Shown here in pieces: positions 19,847 through 29,850 of a stretch of 38,222 nucleotides of DNA (positions are counted from its first letter, which is position 1; the number at the start of each line of letters is the position of its first letter). The notes beneath the pieces are model-generated. The model searched no databases and was not told the DNA's origin. It saw only the letters and a list, made by a program, of their open reading frames with translations. Both the position numbers and the translations under genes were made by a program. This DNA comes from an uncultured Bacteroidales bacterium (GTDB taxonomy: Bacteria > Bacteroidota > Bacteroidia > Bacteroidales > Paludibacteraceae), in assembly GCA_902784425.1 (NCBI GenBank), contig CACZUS010000021.1:1-38222 (forward strand). The letters run 5' to 3'.

Positions 19847-21655
19847 ATGGAGAATCAAAAAATTAGAAATGTGGCGATTATCGCTCACGTTGACCACGGT
19901 AAAACAACTTTGGTGGACAAAATGTTAATGGCTGGTAAGTTGATAAAAGATCATCAAACGCCAGGCGAGTTAATGTTGGATAATAACGATTTGGAACGTG
20001 AACGAGGTATAACCATCGTTTCTAAAAATGTCTCTATTCGATATAAAGATTACAAGATTAATATCATAGATACTCCAGGCCACTCTGACTTCGGAGGTGA
20101 GGTGGAGCGTGTGTTGAACATGGCAGATGGCGTTCTTCTTTTGGTGGATGCCTTTGAAGGTCCTATGCCACAAACTCGTTTCGTGCTTCAAAAAGCATTA
20201 CAAATTGGTTTGAAACCTATTGTTGTCATCAACAAGGTGGACAAACCAAACTGCCGTCCAGAAGAGGTACAAGAAGAGGTGTTCGACCTGATGTTCAGTT
20301 TGGATGCTACGGAAGAACAACTGGATTTCCCTACACTTTATGGTTCTGCAAAGAACAACTGGATGTCGGATGATTGGAAAAAGCCTCGTGAGAATGATAT
20401 TACACCCGTATTGGATGCCATCATCAAATATATCCCAGAACCGCGTGCTTTGACAGGTACACCTCAAATGTTGATTACTTCGTTGGATTTTTCTGCATAC
20501 GTAGGACGTATTGCTATTGGACGTATTCATAGAGGTACATTGAAGGAGGGACAAGACTTGTCGTTGGTCAAGAGAGATGGTTCTGTGAAGAAAGTTCACA
20601 TTAAAGAATTGCGTGTGTTTGAAGGTTTCGGACAATCATGCGTGCGTGAAGCTCAATGTGGTGAACTTTGTGCGTTGGTAGGTATCGAAGGTTTTGATAT
20701 TGGTGATACGATTTGTGATTTGGAAAATCCAGAACCATTACCACCTATCGCCATAGATGAGCCAACCATGAGTATGGTCTTCGCGGTTAACGATTCACCT
20801 TTCTTTGGAAAGGATGGTAAATATGTTACCTCTCGTCATATCAATGATCGTTTGGTGAAAGAGTTGGATCGTAACTTAGCTCTTCGTGTGGAAAAGGATC
20901 CTACAACAGATAAATGGACTGTCTACGGACGTGGTGTGCTTCACTTGTCTGTCTTGATTGAAACAATGAGACGTGAGGGATACGAATTGCAAGTGGGTCA
21001 ACCTCAGGTTATCATCAAGGAGATTGATGGTGTGAAGTGTGAGCCAGTTGAACAGTTGACCATTGATTTGCCAGATGAAGTTTCTGGTAAGGTGATTGAA
21101 ATGGTAGCTGTCCGTAAGGGTGATATGGTATCCATGGAGCGTAAGGGCGATCGCGTTCATTTGGAATTTGTTATTCCATCGAGAGGAATCATCGGTCTTC
21201 GTACCAATGTTTTGACAGCAACTGCAGGTGAGGCTGTGATGGCACATAGATTCTTGGAGTATCAACCATACAAGGGTGAAATTGAACGTCGTACCAATGG
21301 TGCATTGATAGCGATGGAGTCGGGTACTGCATTTGCATATGCATTGGATAAGTTGCAGGACAGAGGTCGTTTCTTCATCAATCCACAAGATGAGGTGTAT
21401 GCAGGACAAGTGGTTGGAGAGCACTGTAAAGACAATGATATTGTTGTTAATGTGACGAAGTCCAAACAGTTGACCAATATGCGTTCGAAGAGCTCTGATG
21501 AGAAAGCAAGAATCATTCCTCCAATCATCTTCTCATTGGAAGAGGCATTGGAATATATTCGTGAGGATGAGTATGTAGAGGTGACACCAAACAGTATGCG
21601 TCTGAGAAAGATTATATTGGACGAGACTGAAAGAAAGAGAGCAAATAGACAATAA
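19847..21655 (+). CDS. typA: Translational GTPase TypA/BipA
   Basis: A 602-aa ribosome-binding GTPase of the EF-G/LepA superfamily, linked to 50S assembly and stress or cold adaptation. The GTP-binding motifs are visible: [14 protein letters not shown] (P-loop), RERGITI (switch I), [12 protein letters not shown] (G3) and NKVDKPN (G4). Domains II, III and V follow, and the TypA-specific C-terminal region contains the hallmark [20 protein letters not shown] and the [24 protein letters not shown] segment. Length is normal for the family. It stands alone between two terminators. Confidence 0.97.
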   Translation: MENQKIRNVAIIAHVDHGKTTLVDKMLMAGKLIKDHQTPGELMLDNNDLERERGITIVSKNVSIRYKDYKINIIDTPGHSDFGGEVERVLNMADGVLLLVDAFEGPMPQTRFVLQKALQIGLKPIVVINKVDKPNCRPEEVQEEVFDLMFSLDATEEQLDFPTLYGSAKNNWMSDDWKKPRENDITPVLDAIIKYIPEPRALTGTPQMLITSLDFSAYVGRIAIGRIHRGTLKEGQDLSLVKRDGSVKKVHIKELRVFEGFGQSCVREAQCGELCALVGIEGFDIGDTICDLENPEPLPPIAIDEPTMSMVFAVNDSPFFGKDGKYVTSRHINDRLVKELDRNLALRVEKDPTTDKWTVYGRGVLHLSVLIETMRREGYELQVGQPQVIIKEIDGVKCEPVEQLTIDLPDEVSGKVIEMVAVRKGDMVSMERKGDRVHLEFVIPSRGIIGLRTNVLTATAGEAVMAHRFLEYQPYKGEIERRTNGALIAMESGTAFAYALDKLQDRGRFFINPQDEVYAGQVVGEHCKDNDIVVNVTKSKQLTNMRSKSSDEKARIIPPIIFSLEEALEYIREDEYVEVTPNSMRLRKIILDETERKRANRQ

Positions 21656-21678
21656 AATGATATTGACATAATTTCTCC

Positions 21679-21711
21679 CGGAGGCATAGAATGGAAAGAT
21701 CTATGCCTCCG
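21679..21711 (+). terminator. Hairpin terminator after typA
   Basis: A 12-bp perfect stem (CGGAGGCATAGA / TCTATGCCTCCG, loop TGGAAAGA less one base) lies just after the typA stop. The following tract is only weakly T-rich (GTGCGTTATTGTC), so efficiency is uncertain. Confidence 0.65.
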
Positions 21712-21766
21712 TGCGTTATTGTCAAAATGTGTTGGGTCCCCTGTTTTTTAATTCTTTTTAAAATTA

Positions 21767-21774
21767 TATCTTTG
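21767..21774 (+). promoter_or_regulatory. Promoter -7 element of the polysaccharide operon
   Basis: TATCTTTG matches TAnnTTTG about 70 bp before the pyruvyl transferase start. The -33 region is only T-rich (CTGTTTTTTA), so this is a partial match. Confidence 0.45.
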
Positions 21775-21845
21775 TAAAGTTGTTCGGGACAAAATGCGAA
21801 GTTTTGAGCCATCCTTGATAAGTGGTGTTAACATCAATTTGAGAA

Positions 21846-22958
21846 ATGAAAATAGGAATATTGACGGCTTCTTATGCTCCGAATTATGGGGCTTTGTTGC
21901 AGTGTTATGCATTGCAGCAATATTTGACGCAACGAGGTGAGAATGTAGAAGTGATTGATTATGTGCCAGATGTGGCCGACCTGCATTGGAGCACATTCCC
22001 ATTCAGAGCCTTTTCAAAAGCCACGTTAAAAGGCAAGTTGACTATCTTTTCAAAGTTCCTACTTTTCTTACCTTTCCGTTTGAGAAGGCAACATAAGTTT
22101 TCCCAATTTGTAAACAAATATTTGAAACTATCGAAGCATTCGTATAAATCCGGTGTTGTGTCATTTGATGACAGATATGATATATATATCATTGGAAGCG
22201 ATCAAATGTGGAGTAAGAATATCTTTGAGATGGATCCAGTGTATTGGGGAAACTTTGAGAAGAAACAAGGAGAAAGAATTGTGTCCTATGCGGTTAGTTG
22301 TGGGTCGACTGACCAATTTAATCGGGATGATGAAATATATATCAAAAAATCACTGGCTAATTTTTCTTTTATTAGTGTTCGTGAAGATGTGTTGGCGAGA
22401 TATATTGAGGGTCTGACATCTTTGCCAGTTGCTACCGTTTTGGATCCGACATTGATGTTAAAGAAGGAAGCTTATGATGCGTTGGCCGTTAAGCCTTCAA
22501 TCAAGGAAGAGTATGTGTTGATTTACAGAATAGGAGATAATAGTCTTATTGATGAGATGGCTGAAATTGCCTCAAAACATTATGGAGGGGTGAAAATAGT
22601 TGAAATAGGTAATTCTATGATAACACATAGATTGAGACATCCTCATTATAAGCAGTGTACTCCTTCTATATGTGAGTTCTTAGGATACTTTAAATATGCA
22701 AAATGCATTTTCTCTCGTTCTTTTCATGGACTTGTTTTCTCATTGATGTTTCGGAGACAATTTTATGTTGGTGAGTCTGATATTATGGATAGAGTTAACA
22801 ACTTATTGGATATTATTGGGTTGAAAAATCGTGTAATCAATAGGCAGAATATCCATAGTATGAAATTTGAGGAGATTGATTATGAATCAGTTGAGAGAAA
22901 ATTGTTGGAAAAGAGCATTGAATCGGCTGCGTTTATAGATAAAATATTGGAATGCTAA
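21846..22958 (+). CDS. Polysaccharide pyruvyl transferase family protein
   Basis: A 370-aa cytoplasmic protein of the polysaccharide pyruvyl transferase family (CsaB/WcaK type), which adds ketal-linked pyruvate from phosphoenolpyruvate to sugars of surface polysaccharides. Family features: N-terminal ILTASYAPNYGALLQCYALQ, GSDQMWSKN, FISVREDVLARYI, ATVLDPTLML and the C-terminal FSRSFHGLVFSLMFRRQFYVG motif, which contains the conserved His. It starts the polysaccharide gene run; the MurB-like gene begins 13 bp after its stop. The sugar substrate cannot be read from the sequence. Confidence 0.88.
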   Translation: MKIGILTASYAPNYGALLQCYALQQYLTQRGENVEVIDYVPDVADLHWSTFPFRAFSKATLKGKLTIFSKFLLFLPFRLRRQHKFSQFVNKYLKLSKHSYKSGVVSFDDRYDIYIIGSDQMWSKNIFEMDPVYWGNFEKKQGERIVSYAVSCGSTDQFNRDDEIYIKKSLANFSFISVREDVLARYIEGLTSLPVATVLDPTLMLKKEAYDALAVKPSIKEEYVLIYRIGDNSLIDEMAEIASKHYGGVKIVEIGNSMITHRLRHPHYKQCTPSICEFLGYFKYAKCIFSRSFHGLVFSLMFRRQFYVGESDIMDRVNNLLDIIGLKNRVINRQNIHSMKFEEIDYESVERKLLEKSIESAAFIDKILEC

Positions 22959-22971
22959 GCTTTGAATTGTT

Positions 22972-23964
22972 ATGATACTCAGTGATGAAGCTATAATATC
23001 ATTTTTACAAATCTCTTCAGTCCCATATGAGGAGAATATTCATTTGTCAGCAAAAACATGGATTAAAAGAGGGGGAATAGGAAGATTCTTTATTATGCCA
23101 AAAGACATGGAGCAGATGAAGACCGTTGTGAAGTATTTTTTACAAAATAAGACTCCGTTTCATGTAGTTGGAGCGACTTCCAATATCTACATCCAAAATA
23201 CATGTGATTTACATATTGTGATTTCCACTTTAAATGTGGATCAAGAGGAGGAATTTGATGATTACGTGATTTGTGGATGTGGTGTGAATGTAACTGGACT
23301 TTCACGAAAAATGGTGAAAAATGGATATGTTGGATATGAAGGTTTGGTGGGGTTACCAGGAACCATAGGTGGCGCGATTGTCAATAATAGTTCTGCTTTT
23401 GGATATAGCGTCTGCCAGATGTCGAAAGAAATTTATTGTATTGATGAAAATGGAAATGACTTGGTTCTTTCTTCTGATGATTTAAAGCTGACAGCACATA
23501 GTAGTGCCATCAAAACAAAAGAGAATCGTTGCATAGTGGTTGGTGCCAAACTGCTCAAGAAGAAAGGCTCTGTGGAAGATTTGAAATCGAAGTCTGAAAA
23601 ATACCAAAAACAGAGGGCTTCACTTCAGCATGAAATAGCTATGACATTGGGAAGCTGTTTCTATAAACTCTCAAAAAGTACACTTTTAACAATCCTTTTG
23701 ACGGTTAGGTTTTTAACAAGAAAAACAATCAAGATTTTTTGTTCGAAAAAGGTGCAGGAGAAACGTCTTGAGAGAACTCTTTTTTATACTTTGTCGGGAT
23801 ATCATGACCTTGCTCGTTATGTGGATATTATCCAGCCAAATTGCTTCATTTGGAGAGATGAGAAGGCTGATGACGTTTTTTTTCGACAGTACCTTCCCTT
23901 TATGAAAAAGTATTATAAGGCGGAGGATTTAGAAATAGAAATTATTAGTGATGATAAGATATGA
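22972..23964 (+). CDS. Divergent MurB-like FAD-binding oxidoreductase
   Basis: A 330-aa protein clearly related to UDP-N-acetylenolpyruvoylglucosamine reductase (MurB). The FAD-binding half is recognisable: HVVGATSNIYI corresponds to the GxGSN loop, and GYEGLVGLPGTIGGAIVNNS to the GIPGxxGGAxxMNAG motif. The MurB YRxSxFK region is replaced by LTAHSSAIKT, while LGSCFYK retains the catalytic-Ser-like GSxF, and LEIEI near the C-terminus may correspond to the catalytic-Glu LEPEV. The second half is otherwise degenerate. It lies between a pyruvyl transferase and polysaccharide genes rather than in a mur cluster. It may reduce an enolpyruvyl sugar for a surface glycan or be non-catalytic; it is unlikely to be the housekeeping MurB. 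Start ATG at 22972 fits the spacing. Confidence 0.78.
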   Translation: MILSDEAIISFLQISSVPYEENIHLSAKTWIKRGGIGRFFIMPKDMEQMKTVVKYFLQNKTPFHVVGATSNIYIQNTCDLHIVISTLNVDQEEEFDDYVICGCGVNVTGLSRKMVKNGYVGYEGLVGLPGTIGGAIVNNSSAFGYSVCQMSKEIYCIDENGNDLVLSSDDLKLTAHSSAIKTKENRCIVVGAKLLKKKGSVEDLKSKSEKYQKQRASLQHEIAMTLGSCFYKLSKSTLLTILLTVRFLTRKTIKIFCSKKVQEKRLERTLFYTLSGYHDLARYVDIIQPNCFIWRDEKADDVFFRQYLPFMKKYYKAEDLEIEIISDDKI

Positions 23965-24075
23965 ATTTGACGATTTCCAATATCAACTAAGTTTCATATC
24001 TTGACAAGTGTGTGGTGATTGTTTTTTTTTTAACTTTGCATAGTTTTTGATTAAAAATTTAATTTATAGAATCGC

Positions 24076-26601
24076 GTGATGAAAAAATTGTCATTTTACA
24101 TCTTTGCCATATTGGTTTTTTGTTCTATTTCAGCAGTTTATATGTCCTCAGCTTTGAGTAACAAGGTAATCATTTCGAATGACTATCTTTCGTGGCGTGG
24201 TGCTAGACAGGAGTTGACCTCGTATACTGATCAGACGGGAGATCATTCTTGGTGGACGGGTTCCATGTTCTCTGGAATGCCGAATTATCAAATTGGAGGA
24301 GGTTCGTGTGTGGGCTTGGATATGATGGCACCTCTGAATTATATTACTCATTATGGATGTAATCATTCCGCGATTGTTATTGTCTTCCTGTATCTGATAG
24401 GCTTTTTTGCATTAATGTTAGCATTCCGAGTGAATAAGATGTTGGCTGTTGTTGGGGCTATAGCGATGGCATTCTCGTCCTATTTTTTCATCATAATTGG
24501 AGCGGGACATAATACCAAAACTGCCACATTGGGACTTATGGCCTTTGTGTTGGCTGGTCATTATTGTATATATAATGACAAACGAATTTTGGGCGCATGT
24601 ATGACTATGCTGTTTGTTGCTACGGGATTTTATCCGCATCCTCAAATGGCATATTATTATTGTTTCATTTTAGGCGCATTTATGTTGGCAGAGTTGTGGA
24701 AACACAAACAAAGTGGCAAATGGAAAGATTTTGCTATTTCAACTGCTATTTTCGTGGCATCTTTCTTGGTCGGATTAGGAACGGGCTTTTCTTCGTTCTT
24801 TGCTAATTCTGAATATGTATCAGAGACGATGAGAGGTGGACATTCAGATTTGGTAAAAGAATCGGATGCTAAGAATAAGACAAATGGATTGGATTTGGAC
24901 TATGCAACTGCATGGAGTTATGGAATTGAAGAAACTTTCACTTTCCTTGTGCCTAATTATATGGGCGGTTCATCCAACTATAAAGTTGGGGTGAAGTCTG
25001 ATGTATACAAAGCCATGAAAAAGAATAAAGTGGATGATAGAACTGCCAAACAATTCTGTCAAAGCATACCAACGTATTGGGGCACACAACCATTTACGTC
25101 GGGTCCTGTATATATGGGAGCAATTGTTTGTTTCTTGTTCGTCTTAGGTTTGTTGATTGTTAAAGGACCTTACAAATGGGCCATCTTGGGCATTACTGTA
25201 TTATCGATTTTGCTTTCTTGGGGACATAATTATATGTCTTTGACGAAGTTCTTCTTCACGGTGGTGCCTATGTATAGTAAGTTTAGAGCAGTCTCTTCTA
25301 TCTTGATTATCGCTGAGATTACAATTCCTTTGTTGGGATTCCTTGCTTTGAAAAGAATTTCAGAAAGGAATATGGAAGAAGAAAAACTGAAAAAGTCCAT
25401 TATTATAGCGACTGCAGCCACAGGCGGTTTGTGCCTATTATTGGCGATGTTTGGTGCCGCCTTCTTTGATTTTACATCACCTTCGGATGAAAAAAGCCTT
25501 TCTCAATTGCCTGAATGGTTGAATGCAGCTATTTTAAGTGAAAGAAAATCAATGCTCTTGTCTGATTGCATTCGTTCGGCCATTTTCGTATTCTTGGCTG
25601 GCGCATTAACATGGCTATTTGCTTTCAAAAAAAGTTTCAAATTGAGCTATTTCGCACTTGCTTTGGGAGTCTTAGTCTTGGCTGATATGTGGCCAGTGAA
25701 TAAAAGATATATGAATGATTCTGCATTCTCTCCTGAAAAAAGTTTGAAGTCATATTTTAAAATGAAACCTTACGAGGCGGAGATATTGAAGGATAAAACT
25801 CATTATAGAGTTTTGAACCTTGCATCGAATACATTTAATGAGTCACGTACCTCTTATTATTTCAAATCAATAGGTGGTTATAGTGCTGCAAAATTACGTC
25901 GTTACCAAGATTTGATCGATCAACATATCGCTCCTGAGTTCACTCCATTATTCTCGGCTCTTTCTGCTACTGGAGGCAGATTGGAATATTGTAATGGAGA
26001 TTCTTTGTTCCCTGTGTTGAATATGCTTAATGCAAAATATTTTATTGTTCCTTTACAAACCAAGGAGGAGATTGCTATTCCAAATCCTCATGCAATGGGT
26101 AACGCATGGTTTGTCAAAGATGTGAAGTGCGTACAGAATGCCAATGAGGAGTGTGATGCTTTGTCAATCGTAAATCTGCATGATGTGGCTGTGATGGATA
26201 AATCATTTGATTCTTATTTGAATGGTAAATCCTTCTCCAGAGATTCTATGTCTTCTATTACATTGACTAAGTATACGCCAGGATATATTGAATACAAGTC
26301 TAACTCTTCCACTGATGGGTTGGCTGTTTTCTCTGAAATTTATTATCCATATGGATGGAAAGCCTATATCGATGGCAAATTCTGCGATCATGTTAGAGTG
26401 AATTATATGTTGAGAGGCTTGTCCATTCCTGCTGGTGAACATGATATCCGTTTTGCTTTTGAACCAAGTAGCATTACTAAAGGTGATACTATTTCTATTG
26501 TCTGCATAGTAATTATGTATCTTTTCTTTTTGGGATCTATCGTGTGGTATTTCAAAAAGAGAAGGGAAGAAAACTTGAGTACTGTAGATAATGTGAAATA
26601 A
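24076..26601 (+). CDS. YfhO-family polytopic membrane protein
   Basis: An 841-aa integral membrane protein of the YfhO family (GT-C-like fold, linked to glycosylation of lipoteichoic acid or other surface polymers in Firmicutes; common but poorly studied in Bacteroidota). The N-terminal TM is followed by the loop NDYLSWRGARQELTSYTDQT and by WWTGSMFSGMPNYQIGG, then about a dozen TM helices to about residue 550. A soluble C-terminal part includes YRVLNLASNTFNESRTSYYF, SIGGYSAAKLRRYQDLID and YYPYGWKAYIDGK, and a last TM (IVCIVIMYLFFLGSIVWYF) precedes a basic tail. A TAACTTTG -7-like element lies at 24031-24038 upstream, so it may also be transcribed independently. The downstream glycosyltransferase starts 25 bp after the stop. 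Confidence 0.87.
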   Translation: MMKKLSFYIFAILVFCSISAVYMSSALSNKVIISNDYLSWRGARQELTSYTDQTGDHSWWTGSMFSGMPNYQIGGGSCVGLDMMAPLNYITHYGCNHSAIVIVFLYLIGFFALMLAFRVNKMLAVVGAIAMAFSSYFFIIIGAGHNTKTATLGLMAFVLAGHYCIYNDKRILGACMTMLFVATGFYPHPQMAYYYCFILGAFMLAELWKHKQSGKWKDFAISTAIFVASFLVGLGTGFSSFFANSEYVSETMRGGHSDLVKESDAKNKTNGLDLDYATAWSYGIEETFTFLVPNYMGGSSNYKVGVKSDVYKAMKKNKVDDRTAKQFCQSIPTYWGTQPFTSGPVYMGAIVCFLFVLGLLIVKGPYKWAILGITVLSILLSWGHNYMSLTKFFFTVVPMYSKFRAVSSILIIAEITIPLLGFLALKRISERNMEEEKLKKSIIIATAATGGLCLLLAMFGAAFFDFTSPSDEKSLSQLPEWLNAAILSERKSMLLSDCIRSAIFVFLAGALTWLFAFKKSFKLSYFALALGVLVLADMWPVNKRYMNDSAFSPEKSLKSYFKMKPYEAEILKDKTHYRVLNLASNTFNESRTSYYFKSIGGYSAAKLRRYQDLIDQHIAPEFTPLFSALSATGGRLEYCNGDSLFPVLNMLNAKYFIVPLQTKEEIAIPNPHAMGNAWFVKDVKCVQNANEECDALSIVNLHDVAVMDKSFDSYLNGKSFSRDSMSSITLTKYTPGYIEYKSNSSTDGLAVFSEIYYPYGWKAYIDGKFCDHVRVNYMLRGLSIPAGEHDIRFAFEPSSITKGDTISIVCIVIMYLFFLGSIVWYFKKRREENLSTVDNVK

Positions 26602-26626
26602 AAAACAATATGGATGATAGTAAATC

Positions 26627-27823
26627 ATGAACGTCCTTTTCTTATCAGATAATCCTCCGTTGCCGACGAATGGCGGGGTGGAAAATGTTGTCTCAATTCT
26701 TTCCTCCGCTTTCATAAAGGACCTGGGTTGGAATTGTCATAGCGTTTTCTTTTATGGAGAATGTGATGGTTCTGAATTTACCGATTTAATCCATGTGGAT
26801 TTAAACGATTGTGAAGCTGATTTGCTGAAAATCATAACACACTATCATATCGATGTGGTATTGAATAATGTGATGTCGAAACACACGGCTAATGTGATTT
26901 TCCCTGCATTGAAGAGAATAAAAGAAAAAGATTGCCCTAATTTAATACATATTTTCACCTTCCATAGTTATCCTTGTTATGAATTGATCAAGCAACATAT
27001 TCCTTTCTTGTGGAAGAAAATGATGGTATGTGGTCCTTCTGTAGACCTCTTGAAAAATCTCTTTTCTCAACTGGTGTTGCGAATTGTTCCAATGCCGCTT
27101 TTGGAAAGAAAAATGAAGAGGAAATATGCCACAATGACAATGGGCGTTGATAGAGTGGTTTGCCTTAGTGGGAAATTCAAGGAAAGGTTCGTTAAATATT
27201 CTGGAATCTCTCAAGACTTAGTCACTGATATACCGAATCCTGTCTCTTTGGACGTTGACAAAGAACTGGGAAGGAAAGAGAAAATTGTGTTGATGGTCTC
27301 ACGAATGGATGAAACATCGAAGCGACTTTCCTTTGTGTTTGATGTGTGGAGGTTGATGGAAGAGGATGAGCATTTTTCTGATTGGAAGCTTGTGTTAGTG
27401 GGGGATGGCCCTGACAGAGTTGTTTATGAGAGGATTGCAAAAGACTATGGGTTGAAAAATATTAGTTTTGAGGGGCGCCAGAATCCGGCTCACTATTACG
27501 ATTTGGCATCGTTGTTTTTGACCATGTCGCGTTATGAAGGTATGCCAATGACGATTTTGGAGGCTCAACAGAATGGTGTGGTGGTGGTAGGCTTGCAGTC
27601 AGAACATTTTCTCACATTGTCCGATTTTGTTAAAGATGGAGAAAGTGGATTTATTGCTCAATCGCAACAACAAATGGCACAGATATTAAAACGTCTGATG
27701 TCTGACGAACAACTTAGATCTTCTGTGGCAAACCAGGCAAAAAGTGATTTGTCTAAGTATGATATGAGAGTTGTCATTCGTAAATGGAAAGAATTATGTG
27801 AATTATTGGTGAAAACAAATTAA
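26627..27823 (+). CDS. Glycosyltransferase family 4 (GT-B)
   Basis: A 398-aa GT-B fold glycosyltransferase. The N-terminal acceptor domain starts with NVLFLSDNPPLPTNGGVENV, and the interdomain region has TMGVDRVVCLSGKFKERFV. The C-terminal donor domain contains VLMVSRMDETSKRLSFVFDV, LVLVGDGPDR and the nucleotide-sugar motif SRYEGMPMTILEAQQNG (E-x7-E, the GT4 signature). It probably adds one sugar to a surface polysaccharide or O-antigen unit; donor and acceptor are unknown. One base separates its stop from the next glycosyltransferase start, which implies coupling. Confidence 0.9.
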   Translation: MNVLFLSDNPPLPTNGGVENVVSILSSAFIKDLGWNCHSVFFYGECDGSEFTDLIHVDLNDCEADLLKIITHYHIDVVLNNVMSKHTANVIFPALKRIKEKDCPNLIHIFTFHSYPCYELIKQHIPFLWKKMMVCGPSVDLLKNLFSQLVLRIVPMPLLERKMKRKYATMTMGVDRVVCLSGKFKERFVKYSGISQDLVTDIPNPVSLDVDKELGRKEKIVLMVSRMDETSKRLSFVFDVWRLMEEDEHFSDWKLVLVGDGPDRVVYERIAKDYGLKNISFEGRQNPAHYYDLASLFLTMSRYEGMPMTILEAQQNGVVVVGLQSEHFLTLSDFVKDGESGFIAQSQQQMAQILKRLMSDEQLRSSVANQAKSDLSKYDMRVVIRKWKELCELLVKTN

Positions 27824-27824
27824 T

Positions 27825-28745
27825 ATGAATGAAATGGTCTCGTTTATTATCTGTACTTATAATCGTTGCGAATATATTTATGAGACGTTACAACGTTTGT
27901 CCTCTTCGATAGAGGATAATGATTGCTGTGAAATAGTATTGATAGACAATAACAGTGGGGATAATACGAAAGCGGAATGTATGAGGTTTATGGAGAATAA
28001 CCCAACCGCCAAATTCCGATACGTGATGGAATTAAATCAGGGACTGTCATATGCTCGTAATCGTGGTGTGGAAGAATCGAAAGGGGATGTCTTGGTCTTT
28101 TTGGATGATGATGCCTTCGTGGAGAGAGAGTATGTGCATAACCTGATGCAACAATTATCACAACATCCCGATATGATGGCTTTTGGCGGTAAAGTATCTC
28201 CTCTTTATGAAGAAGGAGGGGTGCCGAACTGGATGTCCAAATGGAGTTACTCATGGGTTTCGGCTATTGATTTGGGTGTTGAGACGAAATTGTTTGAAGG
28301 CAATTCTTTCCCTATTGGTGCGAATATGGGTATTCGGAGAAAATGCTTTGATGTTTGTGGCCTCTTTGACACATCATTGGGTAGGTCTAAGAGAAATATG
28401 ATAGGAGGGGAAGAGAAAGAATTTTTCCTTCGTCTTAAAGAAAAAGAATTCAAAATATTCTATTTCCCTAATGTGTCGGTACAACATGTTATTCCAAAAT
28501 CTAGAACCACAAGAGAATATATCGTTCGTTATGCAGAGGGGGTTGGAGTGAGTGAAAAAATAAGAACAAGAGGAAAGTCCTTGCTTTTGTATATGAAACG
28601 TCTTTTTATGGAACTTGTAAAATGGATGGCTACATTATTGCTATGGTGTTGCTTCTTTGTGAAAAGAGAATCACCTAAGGGTAATGCATTAGTCTTGTTC
28701 CGATGGCATGTGTCTCATGGATTGATTTGTGGTGAAAAAAAATAA
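27825..28745 (+). CDS. Glycosyltransferase family 2 (GT-A)
   Basis: A 306-aa GT-A glycosyltransferase. The Rossmann-like start SFIICTYNRCEYIYETLQRL and LIDNNSGDNT bind the nucleotide; VFLDDDAFVE (residues about 85-94) carries the acidic metal-binding motif; GANMGIRRKCFDVCGLFD and GGEEKEFFLRLKEKEFK hold the catalytic acidic residue region. A hydrophobic segment near the C-terminus (LVKWMATLLLWCCFFV) suggests membrane attachment. It is the last gene of the polysaccharide run before the convergent trpS. Confidence 0.9.
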   Translation: MNEMVSFIICTYNRCEYIYETLQRLSSSIEDNDCCEIVLIDNNSGDNTKAECMRFMENNPTAKFRYVMELNQGLSYARNRGVEESKGDVLVFLDDDAFVEREYVHNLMQQLSQHPDMMAFGGKVSPLYEEGGVPNWMSKWSYSWVSAIDLGVETKLFEGNSFPIGANMGIRRKCFDVCGLFDTSLGRSKRNMIGGEEKEFFLRLKEKEFKIFYFPNVSVQHVIPKSRTTREYIVRYAEGVGVSEKIRTRGKSLLLYMKRLFMELVKWMATLLLWCCFFVKRESPKGNALVLFRWHVSHGLICGEKK

Positions 28746-28766
28746 AGGAGGCGAAAGCCTCTCCTT
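28730..28766 (-). terminator. Terminator for trpS (minus strand), shared with the convergent glycosyltransferase
   Basis: The sequence AAGGAGGC GAAA GCCTCTCCTT forms a hairpin with a GAAA loop. Read on the minus strand it is followed by TTTATTTTTTTT, so it is a good terminator for trpS. Read on the plus strand it lacks a T tract. Confidence 0.6.
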
Positions 28767-28819
28767 ATGGGAATTGACAATCGCCTCGTAAATATCAAAT
28801 GATAAAAGGTCAGCTTTTA

Positions 28820-29809
28820 TTAAAAATTTCTGAATCCCATTATCTCTCTTACTTCTTTAATCGTTTTTGATGCACTTTCACGAGCTATCTCTTTACCGCG
28901 TGTTACTGCTTTGTGCAAAATCTCAGGGTGTGCATCAATCTCAGCAATGCGTTGACGTATTGGCTCTGTGGCTGCAATGATGTCGGCTGCCAATTGCTTC
29001 TTGAGATCTCCATAACGAATTTCACAAGTGTTCCATTTCTCCTCGAAATATTGTACGGTGTCGGGAGTAGAGACTACCTTCATAAGTGTGAAGAGGTTCT
29101 CGATGCACTCTGGTTTGACAGAGTTCATCTCTGTTGGTCCTTGGTCGGTCAACGCCTTCTTAACCTTCTTTTCTATTGTTTTGGCATCATCTGCCAAATA
29201 GATGCAGTTTCCTTCAGATTTACCCATCTTACCACTTCCGTCCAATCCAGGAATCTTGATAGGCTCTGTTCCATCATTGTAGGCAATAGGTTCTTTGAAA
29301 TACTCAACCTTGTAGAAATTGTTGAAACGCTTTGCAAAGTTACGCGTCATCTCCAAATGTTGCAATTGATCTTTTCCTACGGGAACCTGATCTGCATTGT
29401 GAATTAAAATATCTGCTGCCATCAATGTTGGGTAGGTGAGAAGTCCTGCATTCACATTCTCTGGCTGCTTTCTTGCTTTGTCCTTAAATGATACAGTTTT
29501 TGTGAGCTCTCCTAAATAAGCATGCATGTTTAACATCAAATACAATTCAACCACTTCTGGTACATCACTTTGAATGTAGATGGCTGATTTCTCTGGATCC
29601 AATCCACATGCTAAGTATTCTGTCAGAACACTTTTTACATTGGGATAGAGTAGGGTAGGATCAGGATGTGTCGTTAGAGAATGATAATCTGCAATGAAGA
29701 AAAAGCAACGGTGGCTATCTTGCATGCGTATGAAATTTTTTAATGCACCGTAATAATTACCAAGGTGGAGATTTCCAGTGGATCGAATGCCACTAACAAC
29801 TGTATTCAT
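28820..29809 (-). CDS. trpS: Tryptophanyl-tRNA synthetase
   Basis: A 329-aa class I aminoacyl-tRNA synthetase that charges tRNA-Trp. The HIGH-type motif appears as GNLHLGNYYGA (residues about 12-22), and the KMSKS loop as GSGKMGKSEGN at about residue 195. HNADQVPVGKDQLQHLEMTR and SFKDKARKQPENVNAGLLTY are typical of the bacterial enzyme. Length is normal. It is transcribed opposite to the neighbouring polysaccharide genes; a promoter -7 match on the minus strand is at 29855-29862. Confidence 0.96.
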   Translation of the reverse strand: MNTVVSGIRSTGNLHLGNYYGALKNFIRMQDSHRCFFFIADYHSLTTHPDPTLLYPNVKSVLTEYLACGLDPEKSAIYIQSDVPEVVELYLMLNMHAYLGELTKTVSFKDKARKQPENVNAGLLTYPTLMAADILIHNADQVPVGKDQLQHLEMTRNFAKRFNNFYKVEYFKEPIAYNDGTEPIKIPGLDGSGKMGKSEGNCIYLADDAKTIEKKVKKALTDQGPTEMNSVKPECIENLFTLMKVVSTPDTVQYFEEKWNTCEIRYGDLKKQLAADIIAATEPIRQRIAEIDAHPEILHKAVTRGKEIARESASKTIKEVREIMGFRNF

Positions 29810-29850
29810 TTTATTTTATTCGTTTTTTATTTAATTCTGTTTATTTATGC

